Source of the DNA: SG8-4 sp964562575
GTDB lineage: Bacteria; Planctomycetota; Phycisphaerae; Sedimentisphaerales; Anaerobacaceae
Direction: 5' to 3'
Assembly: GCA_964562575.1 (NCBI GenBank)
Contig: CAZLTY010000010.1
Coordinates: 1-35,797, forward strand
Length of the DNA stretch: 35,797 nt
Part shown: positions 16,034 through 24,510 of the stretch, piece after piece
Position numbering within the stretch: the first letter of the stretch is position 1
How the letters are laid out: every line of letters starts with the position of its first letter
Made by a program: the position numbers and the translations under genes
The notes under the pieces: model-generated
The model's database searches: none
What the model was told of the DNA's origin: nothing
The model's input: only the letters and a program-made list of their open reading frames with translations

Positions 16034-17056
16034 ATGAATCGCACGGTTCTCATAAAAGCACTGTTGCTGGCGGCAATTCTGGCCCGGCCACTTTCTGCTC
16101 AGGCAGACAAGAAAGTCTTTCGTCTTGGTATGATCGGCCTCGATACATCACACGTCATAGCCTTCACCCAGATCATCAACAATCCCAAGAACAACTATGG
16201 CTGCAAAGTCGTCGCCGGTTACCCCGGAGGCTCGCCCGATATGCCGGCCTCTGCGGATCGAGTCGAGAAATTCACAAATCAACTTCGTGGCAAATTCGGC
16301 GTCGAGATTGTCGAGACCATCGAGCAGCTTTGCGAGAAGGTTGACGGCGTGCTGCTCGAGAGTGTCGATGGACGGCCTCATCTAAAACAGGTCAGACCGG
16401 TGATCGCGGCGAGAAAGCCGGTGTTTGTCGACAAGCCCGTGGCGGCGAGTCTTGAAGACGTGATCGAGATATTTCGACTGGCTAAAGAGAAGGACGTTCC
16501 GTGCTGGTCGAGCTCCGCCTTCAGGTATGGCAAGGGAATCGTCGGAATCAAGGACAATTCTGATGTTGGCAAAGTGAAGAGTTGCGACGTTTTTGGTTCA
16601 AGCTCCTGGGCCGAGCATCATCCCGACCTGTATCTTTACGGCATACATCCGGTGACAGCCCTGTACGCGGTCATGGGAACAGGCTGCCGGCAGGTCACGC
16701 GGTTTCGCACAGAGGACCTGGACATGGTTGTCGGGACCTGGGCGGACGGACGGATCGGGACCTACAGGGACCTGCGCGGCGGCAAGAGCAGCGCCTCGGT
16801 TCGCATCTTCGGAACCGAGGGAATGATCGAAGCCAAATCCTCCGGATACAAACCCCTCGTGGACGAGATCGTGCGCTTCTTCAAGACAGGCGAGGTCCCG
16901 GTCTCGGCAGAAGAGACGATCGAGATCTACGCCTTCATGAGCGCCGCCGACGTCTCGAAATCTCAGGACGGTGCGGCAGTCTCCCTGGCCGAGTTGATTG
17001 AAAAAGCGCGCAAGCGCAACGAAGAACGCCGTTCACAGAGGAATCGCCCGAAGTGA
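16034..17056 (+). CDS. Exported Gfo/Idh/MocA-family oxidoreductase
   Basis: Start ATG 16034, with GAGGAG 7 bases upstream; an in-frame start at 15986 would bury the signal peptide. 340 residues. MNRTVLIKALLLAAILARPLSAQA is a Sec signal. The Rossmann part starts LGMIGLDTSH, which replaces the usual GxGxxG but is a recurrent variant in planctomycete members, and contains the hallmark DKPVA (133-137), whose Lys is the usual catalytic residue. The C-terminal part carries the family alpha/beta domain (VVGTWADGRIGTYRD, IFGTEGMIEA). These enzymes oxidise or reduce sugars and polyols using NAD(P). It follows paralog B by 114 bases in the same orientation and may share its transcript. Confidence 0.85.
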   Translation: MNRTVLIKALLLAAILARPLSAQADKKVFRLGMIGLDTSHVIAFTQIINNPKNNYGCKVVAGYPGGSPDMPASADRVEKFTNQLRGKFGVEIVETIEQLCEKVDGVLLESVDGRPHLKQVRPVIAARKPVFVDKPVAASLEDVIEIFRLAKEKDVPCWSSSAFRYGKGIVGIKDNSDVGKVKSCDVFGSSSWAEHHPDLYLYGIHPVTALYAVMGTGCRQVTRFRTEDLDMVVGTWADGRIGTYRDLRGGKSSASVRIFGTEGMIEAKSSGYKPLVDEIVRFFKTGEVPVSAEETIEIYAFMSAADVSKSQDGAAVSLAELIEKARKRNEERRSQRNRPK

Positions 17057-17151
17057 ACTACTCCGGCGATGCCGTCACAGCTTTAGAACAGGGGTAAGGT
17101 AACTAATGCTTTTCACAGAAGCATCGGCAACAGGCAGTACAAGGAATACAG

Positions 17152-19314
17152 ATGAAGGTTGGCATTATCCATAACGAAGACATGACCCGCGTGATCAATG
17201 TGTTCGGCATGCAGAACCAGGAAAAGTACAATCCACAGACCGTCAAGCGGGTCGCCGCCGCCCTGGAAAGCGGAGGCCACAACGTGGCGGTGATCGACGG
17301 GAACATGCACGTGGTCGAGTCGCTTGAGAATTTCATGCCTCGCGTCTTGGACGGCGAGCGTATGGGCATGATTTTCAACATGGCCTACGGGATCCAGGGC
17401 GAGAGCCGATACACCCACATACCCTCCATGCTGGAGATGCTGGGCATCCCTTATGTGGGCTCCAGTCCCTCCGGTCACGCCCTGGCCCTGGACAAGATCA
17501 TCACCAAGATCATCATGCAAAAGCACCAGATTCCTACCCCTGAGTTCTGGGTGTTTTCTGCCGCCGACGAGGACATGTGCATGGTCACCTACCCCGTGAT
17601 CGTCAAGCCCAAGATGGAGGCGGTTTCGTTCGGGCTCAGGGTTGTCCACAAACCAGAGGAACTGAAGGAGGCGGTGGCTTACATCGTGGCGGAATTCCAG
17701 CAGCAGGCGCTGGTCGAACAGTTCATACCGGGCCGTGAGTTTGCGGTCGGTCTTCTGGGCAACAATCCTGTGGAAGCCTTCCCAGTATTGGAGATCGACC
17801 TGGAGACCCCCGATGCGATTCAGACGGTGGAGGACAAGAAGTGCGAACCGCGAGCGAAGATCTGTCCGGCCGATCTGGCCCCGGACAAGGTCGAAGAAAT
17901 GACCCGTCTGAGTATCTCCGCGTTTCGAGCCCTGCAGTTGCGGGACTTTGCCCGTGTGGATATTCGCATGGATCCGAATGGGCACATCCATCTGCTGGAG
18001 ATCAACTCCATGGCCAGTCTGGGCAGTACGGGATCCTACGTTCACGCGGCCGGGTCCACCGGGTACGACTTCGACGCCTTGGTCAACAAGATGCTGGACG
18101 TGGCCGCCGTCCGCTATTTTGCGACCGAAGGAGCCGTTCAGAAGACCCTTTCGGACCAGAAGACGATCCCCTTGCCGACGCGCATTCGCGGCTTTCTACG
18201 GAGTCGTCAGTCCCAACTTGAGACGTTCCTCAGAAACTGCGTCAATGTCAATACGCACGTGCGTAATGTCGAGGGTGTCAACACCTTGGGCAACCTCGTC
18301 GCCAAACAACTCAAGGGCTTCGGCTTCCACCAGCAAGTCTACCCACAGGTTGAGATCGGCAATCAGTTATTCTTCACCAACGCAGAAGACAGTTCCTGCG
18401 ACGCGCTGTTGCTCGGTAACCTCGATGACCACACCAAGCCCGGCCGTCAGGAGACTTTCTCGGTGTCGGAGGCAAGACTTCGCGGTACGGGTATCTGGGG
18501 ACATAAGGGTGGGTTGGTCGTCATGCTCGCGGCCCTGCAAGCGCTACGATTCGTAAGACGGCTCAAGAAGATGCGGCTTGGCATTCTCCTGACCTCCGAC
18601 GATACTTTGCAAGGGCGCTTTGCACGGACCCTGATTGAAAACAGGACGAACGACGCAACCGCCGTCCTCGGACTGCGCGGGGGGGATGTCAACGGTGGAT
18701 TAATCACCTCCCGGTCGGGCGCGGCGGTCTACAACTGCCACCTGAGTCTTGACAAAGCCCGTGACGCCGTGGACGTCGCTCGGGCACTGGGCGCTTTCGG
18801 GCGCCTTATCGGTCAGTGGACGAAATTAAGTGACAAGGATAGTGGCCTCGTGATAGCGCCGTTCGAGGTGGCGGCAGAGTCGAACATCATGGAAAACTAT
18901 GCGTATGGAGATGTCAAACTCAGTGTGCGCTTCAACAATCCTGAGCAGTTCGAGGAGATCGATGGAAAGATCCGCAAATTAGCGCAAGGGAAAAAGTCAA
19001 GTCAGTGGCGTATCCGGCTTGAAGGTGGACAGCGGCGCCCCCCGATGGTCAGAACGGACCAAGTGGAACGCCTGTGGCAGGTGATCGAATCGATCGCGAC
19101 CGAACTGGATATCCGCCTGCGCGAGGAGCATCGGTGGAGTTCCGCCGACATTTGCTTCGCCGACCAGCACGTGGCGCTGGTCGATGGTTTTGGCCCGGTC
19201 GGCGCCAAGCCGCCCAAGCAATCCGAATACATCCTGCGTCACAGCTTACTCGAGCGTTCAACACTGTTGGCGATGGCGCTCGTCAGACTACACGAAGGGG
19301 CTCTGGCTAGATGA
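17152..19314 (+). CDS. ATP-grasp ligase (Ddl-like) fused to degenerate M20-peptidase-like domain
   Basis: 720 residues; ATG 17152 is preceded by AAGGA. No signal peptide. Residues 1-325 resemble D-alanine-D-alanine ligase: GIQGESRYTHIPSMLEMLGIPYVGSS (reading 80-105), Lys152 in VKPKMEAVSFG, VEQFIPGREFAVG, and the Mg-binding Asp270, Glu283 and Asn285 (LLEINSMASLGSTG). It should join a carboxylate to an amine with ATP. Residues 345-715 follow the M20 fold order, ending VDGFGPVGAK and SEYILRHSL, but metal-ligand positions differ: LLGNLDDHT has Asn where His is expected, GTGIWGHKGG has Gly where the bridging Asp sits, and TSDDTLQG lacks the Glu-Glu. So the M20 part is probably a non-catalytic substrate-binding module. 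The stop overlaps the next start (ATGA), coupling it to the GGT gene. Confidence 0.85.
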   Translation: MKVGIIHNEDMTRVINVFGMQNQEKYNPQTVKRVAAALESGGHNVAVIDGNMHVVESLENFMPRVLDGERMGMIFNMAYGIQGESRYTHIPSMLEMLGIPYVGSSPSGHALALDKIITKIIMQKHQIPTPEFWVFSAADEDMCMVTYPVIVKPKMEAVSFGLRVVHKPEELKEAVAYIVAEFQQQALVEQFIPGREFAVGLLGNNPVEAFPVLEIDLETPDAIQTVEDKKCEPRAKICPADLAPDKVEEMTRLSISAFRALQLRDFARVDIRMDPNGHIHLLEINSMASLGSTGSYVHAAGSTGYDFDALVNKMLDVAAVRYFATEGAVQKTLSDQKTIPLPTRIRGFLRSRQSQLETFLRNCVNVNTHVRNVEGVNTLGNLVAKQLKGFGFHQQVYPQVEIGNQLFFTNAEDSSCDALLLGNLDDHTKPGRQETFSVSEARLRGTGIWGHKGGLVVMLAALQALRFVRRLKKMRLGILLTSDDTLQGRFARTLIENRTNDATAVLGLRGGDVNGGLITSRSGAAVYNCHLSLDKARDAVDVARALGAFGRLIGQWTKLSDKDSGLVIAPFEVAAESNIMENYAYGDVKLSVRFNNPEQFEEIDGKIRKLAQGKKSSQWRIRLEGGQRRPPMVRTDQVERLWQVIESIATELDIRLREEHRWSSADICFADQHVALVDGFGPVGAKPPKQSEYILRHSLLERSTLLAMALVRLHEGALAR

Positions 19315-20945
19315 ACTTGAACACAATCGAAGCGGGCTTTGGGCCCACGGACGACGGCCGGTGTGCGACCGGCTCGCGCGGCATGATCGCCACACAGTCG
19401 GCGCAGGCGACAGAGGCGGGTCGGGCTTTGCTCGAGGCCGGTGGTAATGCGATGGACGCCGCCGTGGCAGCAGCCTTCGTTCTGGGCGTCACCGAACCTC
19501 AAGCCAGCGGGCTCGGCGGACAGACCATGATGCTGGTGGCCCGCGAAGGGGAGATGATCGCCATTGATGGCTCCAGCCGCGCGCCGTCACTGGCGCACAC
19601 CAGCGCGATCTACAAACGCGACCGTTCCGTTGGCTATCGGGCTGCCACCGTACCCAGTACGCCGGCGACCCTGGCCTACGTCCATCGTTGCCACGGTCGG
19701 CTACCCTGGAAGGCTGTCCTGGAACCGGCGATTGCCTATGCCGACGATGGCTATCCAGTTACGCAGTTGCAGCAGAAACTGCTCGCCAGGGAGCGGCAGC
19801 GCTTCGAGCAGGTGGACTCTCAGTCGGGCCTCAAGCGCTTCTTCAAGAACGGTGAACCTTACCAGGAAGGTGATATCTTCAAGCAGCCCGAACTGGCCGA
19901 GGTCTTGAGGCGCATGGCGGACAGAGGCATGGACGAGTTCTACCGCGGCACGATCGCCAAGGAAATTGACGCCGACATGCGCCAGAACGGTGGCTTGCTG
20001 CGATATGATGATCTGGCCTTGATCCCGTATCCCATCGAACGCGAGCCCCTCGTCAAGCCTTTTCGGGGACTGGACGTCTACACGATGCCCCCCCCCGGAT
20101 CGGGCCGAACCTTGTTGTTTACCTTGGTGATGACCGACATGATCCCCCTTGATCAGCGAATTGAAGACGAGGCCACGCGTTACCTGCTGTTCATCCGGAT
20201 TCTGCGCAAGGCGCTGCTGGAGCGATCGGACCGCCCATTTGACCCGAACTTTTTCCCACAGATCGCCGCCGACGCCGACTTCTTCGACCCGGTGTACTCT
20301 CGGGAATGCCTGACCGAAATTCTCAAGGACGTGGACCGCTCGATCTTGCCTTTCATCCCGTCCGAAGACGAATTGTCCGGCGAGACGACGCACCTATCGG
20401 TCATCGATGAGACGGGGATGGCCGTCAGCCTGACCCAGTCCATCGAACGCGTCTACGGTAGCAAGGCCGTTGCGGAAGGATTGGGTTTTCTCTACAACAA
20501 CTATCTGTACGACTTTGACTACAACCTGCCCGAACACCCGTTCTATCTGCGTCCCAACGCGGTGCCATGGGCCACCGTCTCGCCGACCATCGTCTTTCAT
20601 GAGGGCGAGGTCTGGATGGCGGTGGGCAGTCCAGGCAGTGAGCGGGTGATATCCACTCTCGCCCTGTTTCTTGAGCGCGTCGCCGACTACGGCATGTCGA
20701 TCGATGAGGCGATGCGGGCCCCGCGCATTCACTGTTCACTGGGCGGTCGCGTCAGCCTGGAGGTCGGTCGCTTTGCCGAGAGTCTGAGTCCGTTCTTCGA
20801 GCTAAAGGGTTTTCGGATCGATCGCCGGGAAGACTACAGCTTCTATCTGGGATGCATCCAGGCCGTTCTGCGCAGACACGATGGCGAGGGTTTCCAGGGG
20901 GTAGCCGACGTGCGGCGTGACGGCACTGCCATGGGACTGGACTGA
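19311..20945 (+). CDS. Gamma-glutamyltransferase-family Ntn hydrolase
   Basis: 544 residues from ATG 19311, overlapping the previous stop by four bases. The GGT signature is clear: ATQSAQATEAGRALLEAGGN (27-46), AAVAAAFVLGVTEPQASGLGG (50-70), PPPGSGRT (260-267), and the autocatalytic nucleophile in GETTHLSVID (Thr359 the expected self-cleavage residue). GSPGSERV (439-446) replaces the usual GSPGGSRI. Classical GGT is periplasmic and transfers gamma-glutamyl groups from glutathione; this one has no signal peptide (MNLNTIEAGF), so it is likely cytoplasmic and may act on a product or intermediate of the ATP-grasp enzyme. Substrate unknown; family assignment strong. Confidence 0.93.
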   Translation: MNLNTIEAGFGPTDDGRCATGSRGMIATQSAQATEAGRALLEAGGNAMDAAVAAAFVLGVTEPQASGLGGQTMMLVAREGEMIAIDGSSRAPSLAHTSAIYKRDRSVGYRAATVPSTPATLAYVHRCHGRLPWKAVLEPAIAYADDGYPVTQLQQKLLARERQRFEQVDSQSGLKRFFKNGEPYQEGDIFKQPELAEVLRRMADRGMDEFYRGTIAKEIDADMRQNGGLLRYDDLALIPYPIEREPLVKPFRGLDVYTMPPPGSGRTLLFTLVMTDMIPLDQRIEDEATRYLLFIRILRKALLERSDRPFDPNFFPQIAADADFFDPVYSRECLTEILKDVDRSILPFIPSEDELSGETTHLSVIDETGMAVSLTQSIERVYGSKAVAEGLGFLYNNYLYDFDYNLPEHPFYLRPNAVPWATVSPTIVFHEGEVWMAVGSPGSERVISTLALFLERVADYGMSIDEAMRAPRIHCSLGGRVSLEVGRFAESLSPFFELKGFRIDRREDYSFYLGCIQAVLRRHDGEGFQGVADVRRDGTAMGLD

Positions 20946-21721
20946 TGGAAACTCCATTGCCCTTTCTCATCTCAATCCCACACGGCGGTGAGAACATCCC
21001 CGAATATGTACGAGACCGCGTCGCCCTCACGAGAGCAGAGATTCTCGAGGATGCTGATGCATTCACAGGTAAGATTTACAATTTGCGAGAACACGTTCAC
21101 ACCGTGATTCAGAGCGACACGGCGAGGGCCATCGTGGATCTCAATCGCGACGTAACCCAGATGCCTCCGGGCCATCCGGACGGCGTACTCAAAACCATCA
21201 CATGCTACAAAAAACCGGTCTATATAGAAGGACTGTTCCCGACTCCAGATCTTGTTAATCAGCTCATCTCAGAGCACTATCGCCCCTATCACGACAAGAT
21301 TCGAGCCGCGGCAAGGGCCCCGGACATCGTGCTGGGGCTGGACTGTCATTCCATGGCCGAACAGGCACCGCCGATAGAGGCGCAGTCGGGATGCAGGCGC
21401 CCGTTGATCTGTCTCGGCAACGCCAACGGCAGATCTTGCGAGATGCGGTATGCCGAGGCGCTCGCCGCCTGCTTCCGTGAGGTCTTTGCGCTGGAAGCCG
21501 AGCAAGTAACGCTCAACGAGCCATTCTCAGGTGGTTTCATTACACGCTCTCATGGCAACAACCCTGTTCCGTGGATCCAATTAGAGATCAACCGGTCGCT
21601 CTACCTTCGGCCTCCGTGGTATGATGCTTCGAAGCAGACCATATCCAGAGACCGGGTTGCGGACTTGTCGTCCTTGATCGTTCGCACGCTCAGGAGGCTC
21701 TACAGCAAGATGACGCGGTAA
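20945..21721 (+). CDS. N-formylglutamate amidohydrolase (FGase/HutG-like) family enzyme
   Basis: 258 residues from ATG 20945, sharing one base with the GGT stop (TGATG). Family motifs are SIPHGGENIP (10-19), RAIVDLNRD (61-69), GLDCHSM (131-137) and PFSGGFITRSHG followed by PWIQLEINRSLY; His, Asp and Cys/His positions suit the zinc-dependent fold. Known members deformylate N-formylglutamate in histidine degradation, but no hut genes are near. Its coupling to ATP-grasp and GGT genes suggests it removes an acyl group or cleaves an amide in the same glutamyl/peptide pathway. No signal peptide. The following 145 bases to 21866 hold no recognisable feature. Confidence 0.9.
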   Translation: METPLPFLISIPHGGENIPEYVRDRVALTRAEILEDADAFTGKIYNLREHVHTVIQSDTARAIVDLNRDVTQMPPGHPDGVLKTITCYKKPVYIEGLFPTPDLVNQLISEHYRPYHDKIRAAARAPDIVLGLDCHSMAEQAPPIEAQSGCRRPLICLGNANGRSCEMRYAEALAACFREVFALEAEQVTLNEPFSGGFITRSHGNNPVPWIQLEINRSLYLRPPWYDASKQTISRDRVADLSSLIVRTLRRLYSKMTR

Positions 21722-21866
21722 AGTTACTACTTTATAACGTCTGAATTTGGTGATCCGAGCGGGCTACACAATCGAAGAAGCCCATAAGAGCTAGATCAAG
21801 ATGCACGAATTGCAATCTACACCAGTGCATGCCTGCATCAGCCATCACAGTAACCGTGTTATGTTT

Positions 21867-22286
21867 CTATATAGTCGGTTCCGCATCACTTAAGCGCACG
21901 CCTTTTTCCAAAAGCGCGGCACAATTGACACAATGCCTGGCCCAGGGGATTGCTTCGAGTCTCTTCTTGGGTATTCGCTCACCGGCGCCCTCGCAGATCC
22001 CGTATTTGCCACTGTCGATGCGACGCAGCGCGTCGTCGATTTCCACAAGGATTCGTCTCTCGCTGTCCATCAGTCCCAGCGTGTTTTCGATTTCATAATT
22101 GTCAGAGCCGACGTCGGCCATGTGAATAGGCACGTTCGACAGATCCGTTCTCTCGCGTCGCAGGGCCACGGATTCCATCTCGCTCACGGTGCTGAGTATC
22201 TCATCTCGCTTGGTCAGCAGCATAACCTTCAGCTTGCTTATCTCGGCTGGCGACAGCTCTTGCCCATTTGTTCCATTCTCTGTCAT
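21867..22286 (-). CDS. DksA/TraR-family protein with incomplete zinc motif
   Basis: 139 residues, ATG 22286 preceded by GGGAG. An N-terminal coiled-coil region (SPAEISKLKVMLLTKRDEIL, then a DNYEIENTLGL helix) leads to the C-terminal DksA/TraR region KYGICEGAGERIPKKRLEAI and HCVNC. The usual CxxC-x17-CxxC is reduced: the first pair reads CEGA, so only three Cys remain. DksA-like proteins bind the RNA polymerase secondary channel and modulate transcription, often with ppGpp; Cys-poor forms exist that fold without zinc. It lies 28 bases downstream of the TetR gene on the same strand and is probably cotranscribed. Confidence 0.88.
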   Translation of the reverse strand: MTENGTNGQELSPAEISKLKVMLLTKRDEILSTVSEMESVALRRERTDLSNVPIHMADVGSDNYEIENTLGLMDSERRILVEIDDALRRIDSGKYGICEGAGERIPKKRLEAIPWARHCVNCAALLEKGVRLSDAEPTI

Positions 22287-22314
22287 ATTGCTCCCGCACT
22301 TTGCAGGCCAGATA

Positions 22315-22947
22315 TTACCGACCGAGGAATGTTACCAGGCTTTTGACAAAAACCCGCCTGAGAGGTGCAATGCTTGTTTCAATTTCTTGGCAAGTCATCC
22401 CGATCATGGCGAATGAGAAAAAGCCAAATACGAATCCGGCCACGGCACACGCCAGCCGGCGGACCTTCAGAGGATCTATCCGCGGAGAAAGGTAGGTTGA
22501 AACCTGCTCCTCGATTTCCCCCAGATACCGCAGATACGGTTCCTCAAGTTCGTCCAGAGCATCCGATTCGAGCTTAAGCAGTATCTTGCCCTGAAAAAGT
22601 AAGAGAAACTCCTCTCTGGCATCGACGGAAAACTCGTAGTGAGCATTCAGAAGATGTTCCAGCATCTCTTCGATGGTATCGGGAGCCGAATCATAAGCTC
22701 GAATACGCTCGATCAAATGGTCCACGGCTTCCTCAACCAGCGTGACGACAATTTCTTCTTTGTCGTCAAAATGCTGATACAGAGTACCCTTGCCCAGATC
22801 GGCTTTTTGGGTGATTTCCTCGATGGTTGCAGCGTCGACACTCTTTTCGCAAAAGACATCAAGCGCAGCTTCTTTGAGCCTCCTGCGAGTCCTGACGGCC
22901 CTTTCTCGAGTCCTGTTCTTGCCGGATTTCTTGATCTTGACTTTCAT
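22315..22947 (-). CDS. TetR/AcrR-family transcriptional regulator
   Basis: Start set at ATG 22947 (MKVKIKKSGKNRTRERAVRT); the open frame to 23085 crosses the divergent promoters and is not used. 210 residues. The helix-turn-helix is at about 41-60 (TIEEITQKADLGKGTLYQHF), followed by DDKEEIVVTLV, as in TetR proteins. The C-terminal ligand domain is all-helical, with a hydrophobic segment VAGFVFGFFSFAMIGM. It is divergent from the arginine decarboxylase gene, and its promoter overlaps two TGAC-N6-GTCA palindromes, so autorepression is likely and control of the polyamine operon plausible. The ligand is unknown; polyamines or their precursors would be a guess from context. Confidence 0.92.
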   Translation of the reverse strand: MKVKIKKSGKNRTRERAVRTRRRLKEAALDVFCEKSVDAATIEEITQKADLGKGTLYQHFDDKEEIVVTLVEEAVDHLIERIRAYDSAPDTIEEMLEHLLNAHYEFSVDAREEFLLLFQGKILLKLESDALDELEEPYLRYLGEIEEQVSTYLSPRIDPLKVRRLACAVAGFVFGFFSFAMIGMTCQEIETSIAPLRRVFVKSLVTFLGR

Positions 22948-22952
22948 GGATG

Positions 22953-22966
22953 TGACTACATAGTCA
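22953..22966. promoter_or_regulatory. Candidate TetR operator 1
   Basis: TGACTACATAGTCA, an inverted repeat of form TGAC-N6-GTCA. It covers the -10 region of the TetR promoter. Its centre is 18 bp from that of operator 2. Confidence 0.6.
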
Positions 22967-22985
22967 AAACTGACCAAACGGTCAA
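22957..22985 (-). promoter_or_regulatory. TetR gene promoter
   Basis: On the minus strand TTGACC (22985-22980), a 17-base spacer and TATGTA (22962-22957). The ATG follows at 22947, so the leader is very short. Both operator palindromes lie across it. Confidence 0.6.
22971..22984. promoter_or_regulatory. Candidate TetR operator 2
   Basis: TGACCAAACGGTCA, the same TGAC-N6-GTCA form as operator 1. It overlaps the TetR -35 and sits 9 bases upstream of the -35 of the polyamine-operon promoter. Confidence 0.65.
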
Positions 22986-22993
22986 GAAAAAAG

Positions 22994-23021
22994 TTGACTT
23001 GCCAAAAAAAAACGTTATTTT
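22994..23021 (+). promoter_or_regulatory. Promoter of the polyamine operon
   Basis: TTGACT (22994-22999), a 16-base spacer with an A-tract, and TATTTT (23016-23021), 57 bases before the ATG at 23079. Confidence 0.5.
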
Positions 23022-23078
23022 TGTGAGGCTTTGAAAACAGGTTGAAAATGACTGGCGTTACGAATACAGGAGCACTTG

Positions 23079-23630
23079 ATGACAAATCTTGTTCCCACTA
23101 AAGTCTTCCTGACCAAAGGAGTCGGACGGCACAAATACCAACTCAAATCTTTCGAACAGGCCCTGCGCAAGGCGGGAGTGGCCCACCAGAATCTGGTTCA
23201 GGTCTCATCAATTCTACCGCCCAAGTGCAAGATGGTCGGCCGGGAAAGGGGGCTCAAGAAGCTGATCCCGGGCCAGATATGTCATTGTGTGCTGGCGAGG
23301 GCCGATACGAATGAACATGGAAGACTGGTCGCCTCATCTATTGGCGTAGCTGTTCCCAAGGACAAGAGCAAGTGGGGGTATCTCAGCGAGGTCCATGGCC
23401 ATGGCATGAACAGCCAGCAGGCCTCAGACATGGCTGAGGACCTGGCCGCCAGCATGTTGGGCACGACGTTGGGCCTGGAGTTCGACCCCGACACAGCCTG
23501 GTCGGAAAAGGAGCAGGCGTACAAATCGAGTGGCCTTTTCATAAGAACAACCAACATGACTCAGGCCGCAAGGGGGCAGGAGGGTCTGTGGACAACAACA
23601 GTGGCGATGGCGACGTTCTTGTTTGACTGA
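23079..23630 (+). CDS. Pyruvoyl-dependent arginine decarboxylase
   Basis: 183 residues from ATG 23079, with AGGAG 6 bases upstream (an adjacent TTG at 23076 is not needed). The PvlArgDC family is indicated by VPTKVFLTKGVGRHKYQLKS at the start, LVQVSSILPPKC (39-50), and GYLSEVHGHG. The proenzyme cuts itself between Ser43 and Ser44, converting Ser44 to the pyruvoyl cofactor, and then decarboxylates arginine to agmatine. It is the first gene of a three-gene polyamine operon with agmatinase 24 bases downstream. Length and motifs are normal for archaeal and bacterial members. Confidence 0.93.
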   Translation: MTNLVPTKVFLTKGVGRHKYQLKSFEQALRKAGVAHQNLVQVSSILPPKCKMVGRERGLKKLIPGQICHCVLARADTNEHGRLVASSIGVAVPKDKSKWGYLSEVHGHGMNSQQASDMAEDLAASMLGTTLGLEFDPDTAWSEKEQAYKSSGLFIRTTNMTQAARGQEGLWTTTVAMATFLFD

Positions 23631-23654
23631 GCGGATGAAGAGGGCTTATCTCCC

Positions 23655-24509
23655 ATGAAGGAACCAATCAACTTCGGTTATTTGCCGGAAGAATTCTCGA
23701 GTGCGGAAGATGCCGGCATTGTGATCATCCCAGTCGCCTATGACGGGACGAGCACTTGGATGAAAGGCGCCGATGAAGGCCCTAATGCGATAATAGAGGC
23801 CTCGGCCAACATGGAACTGTATGACATAGAGACCGATAGTGAAGTCTATAGACGGGGCATATTCACTGAGGAAGCCATAGGCGGAAAGATCACGACCCGA
23901 GAGATGGTCGATGCAGTGCACGATGCCGTTCAGTATTATCTTGAGGAAGGCAAGTTCACTGTCATCATAGGCGGCGAGCACTCGGTCAGCGTTGGTGCGA
24001 TCAAGGCCTATGCTGGGCAGTACGAAAAGCTCACTGTCCTCCAGTTGGACGCGCACGCCGATTTGCGAGAAGAATACAACGGCTCGAAATATAATCATGC
24101 TTGTGTCATGGCCCGCGCGAAGGAGTTCTGCCCGATAGTTCAGGTGGGTGTCAGAAGTATGAGCGTCTCCGAGAAGGAATCCGCGGACGAATCACGAATG
24201 TTCCTTGCCGAAGATATCCACGACAACACCGACTGGATCAAGAAGGTCATCTCCAAGCTTTCGGATGACGTATACATAACCATTGATCTGGATGCTCTTG
24301 ATCCTTGCATTATGCCCTCAACGGGCACGCCAGAGCCGGGAGGTTTGTTGTGGTATGACGTGTTGGCATTGTTAAGGAAGGTCTCTGAGAAAAAGAACGT
24401 CGTCGGTTTTGACGTTGTTGAGTTGTGTCCTGATAGTAGCAACAGGGCCCCGGATTTTCTTGCCGCAAAGCTCATCTACAAGCTGCTAAGCTATAAGTTC
24501 GGAGGTTAG
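23655..24509 (+). CDS. speB: Agmatinase-family ureohydrolase
   Basis: 284 residues, ATG 23655. The binuclear manganese site of the arginase/agmatinase family is complete: GGEHS (His109), LDAHADLR (Asp132, His134, Asp136) and TIDLDALDP (Asp211, Asp213); NHA (147-149) also fits. It should hydrolyse agmatine to putrescine and urea. Its place between arginine decarboxylase and a deoxyhypusine-synthase-like gene favours agmatine or an aminopropyl/aminobutyl derivative as substrate over arginine or formiminoglutamate. The stop is one base before the next ATG, so translation is coupled. Confidence 0.9.
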   Translation: MKEPINFGYLPEEFSSAEDAGIVIIPVAYDGTSTWMKGADEGPNAIIEASANMELYDIETDSEVYRRGIFTEEAIGGKITTREMVDAVHDAVQYYLEEGKFTVIIGGEHSVSVGAIKAYAGQYEKLTVLQLDAHADLREEYNGSKYNHACVMARAKEFCPIVQVGVRSMSVSEKESADESRMFLAEDIHDNTDWIKKVISKLSDDVYITIDLDALDPCIMPSTGTPEPGGLLWYDVLALLRKVSEKKNVVGFDVVELCPDSSNRAPDFLAAKLIYKLLSYKFGG

Positions 24510-24510
24510 A

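Noticed and set aside
17113..18045. 310-residue minus-strand open frame rich in His and Val
   Set aside because: It lies opposite the ATP-grasp domain, whose motifs are unambiguous.
23030..23078. Riboswitch or polyamine-sensing leader before the arginine decarboxylase gene
   Set aside because: Only about 50 bases separate promoter and start, and I see no conserved stem or terminator-antiterminator pair.
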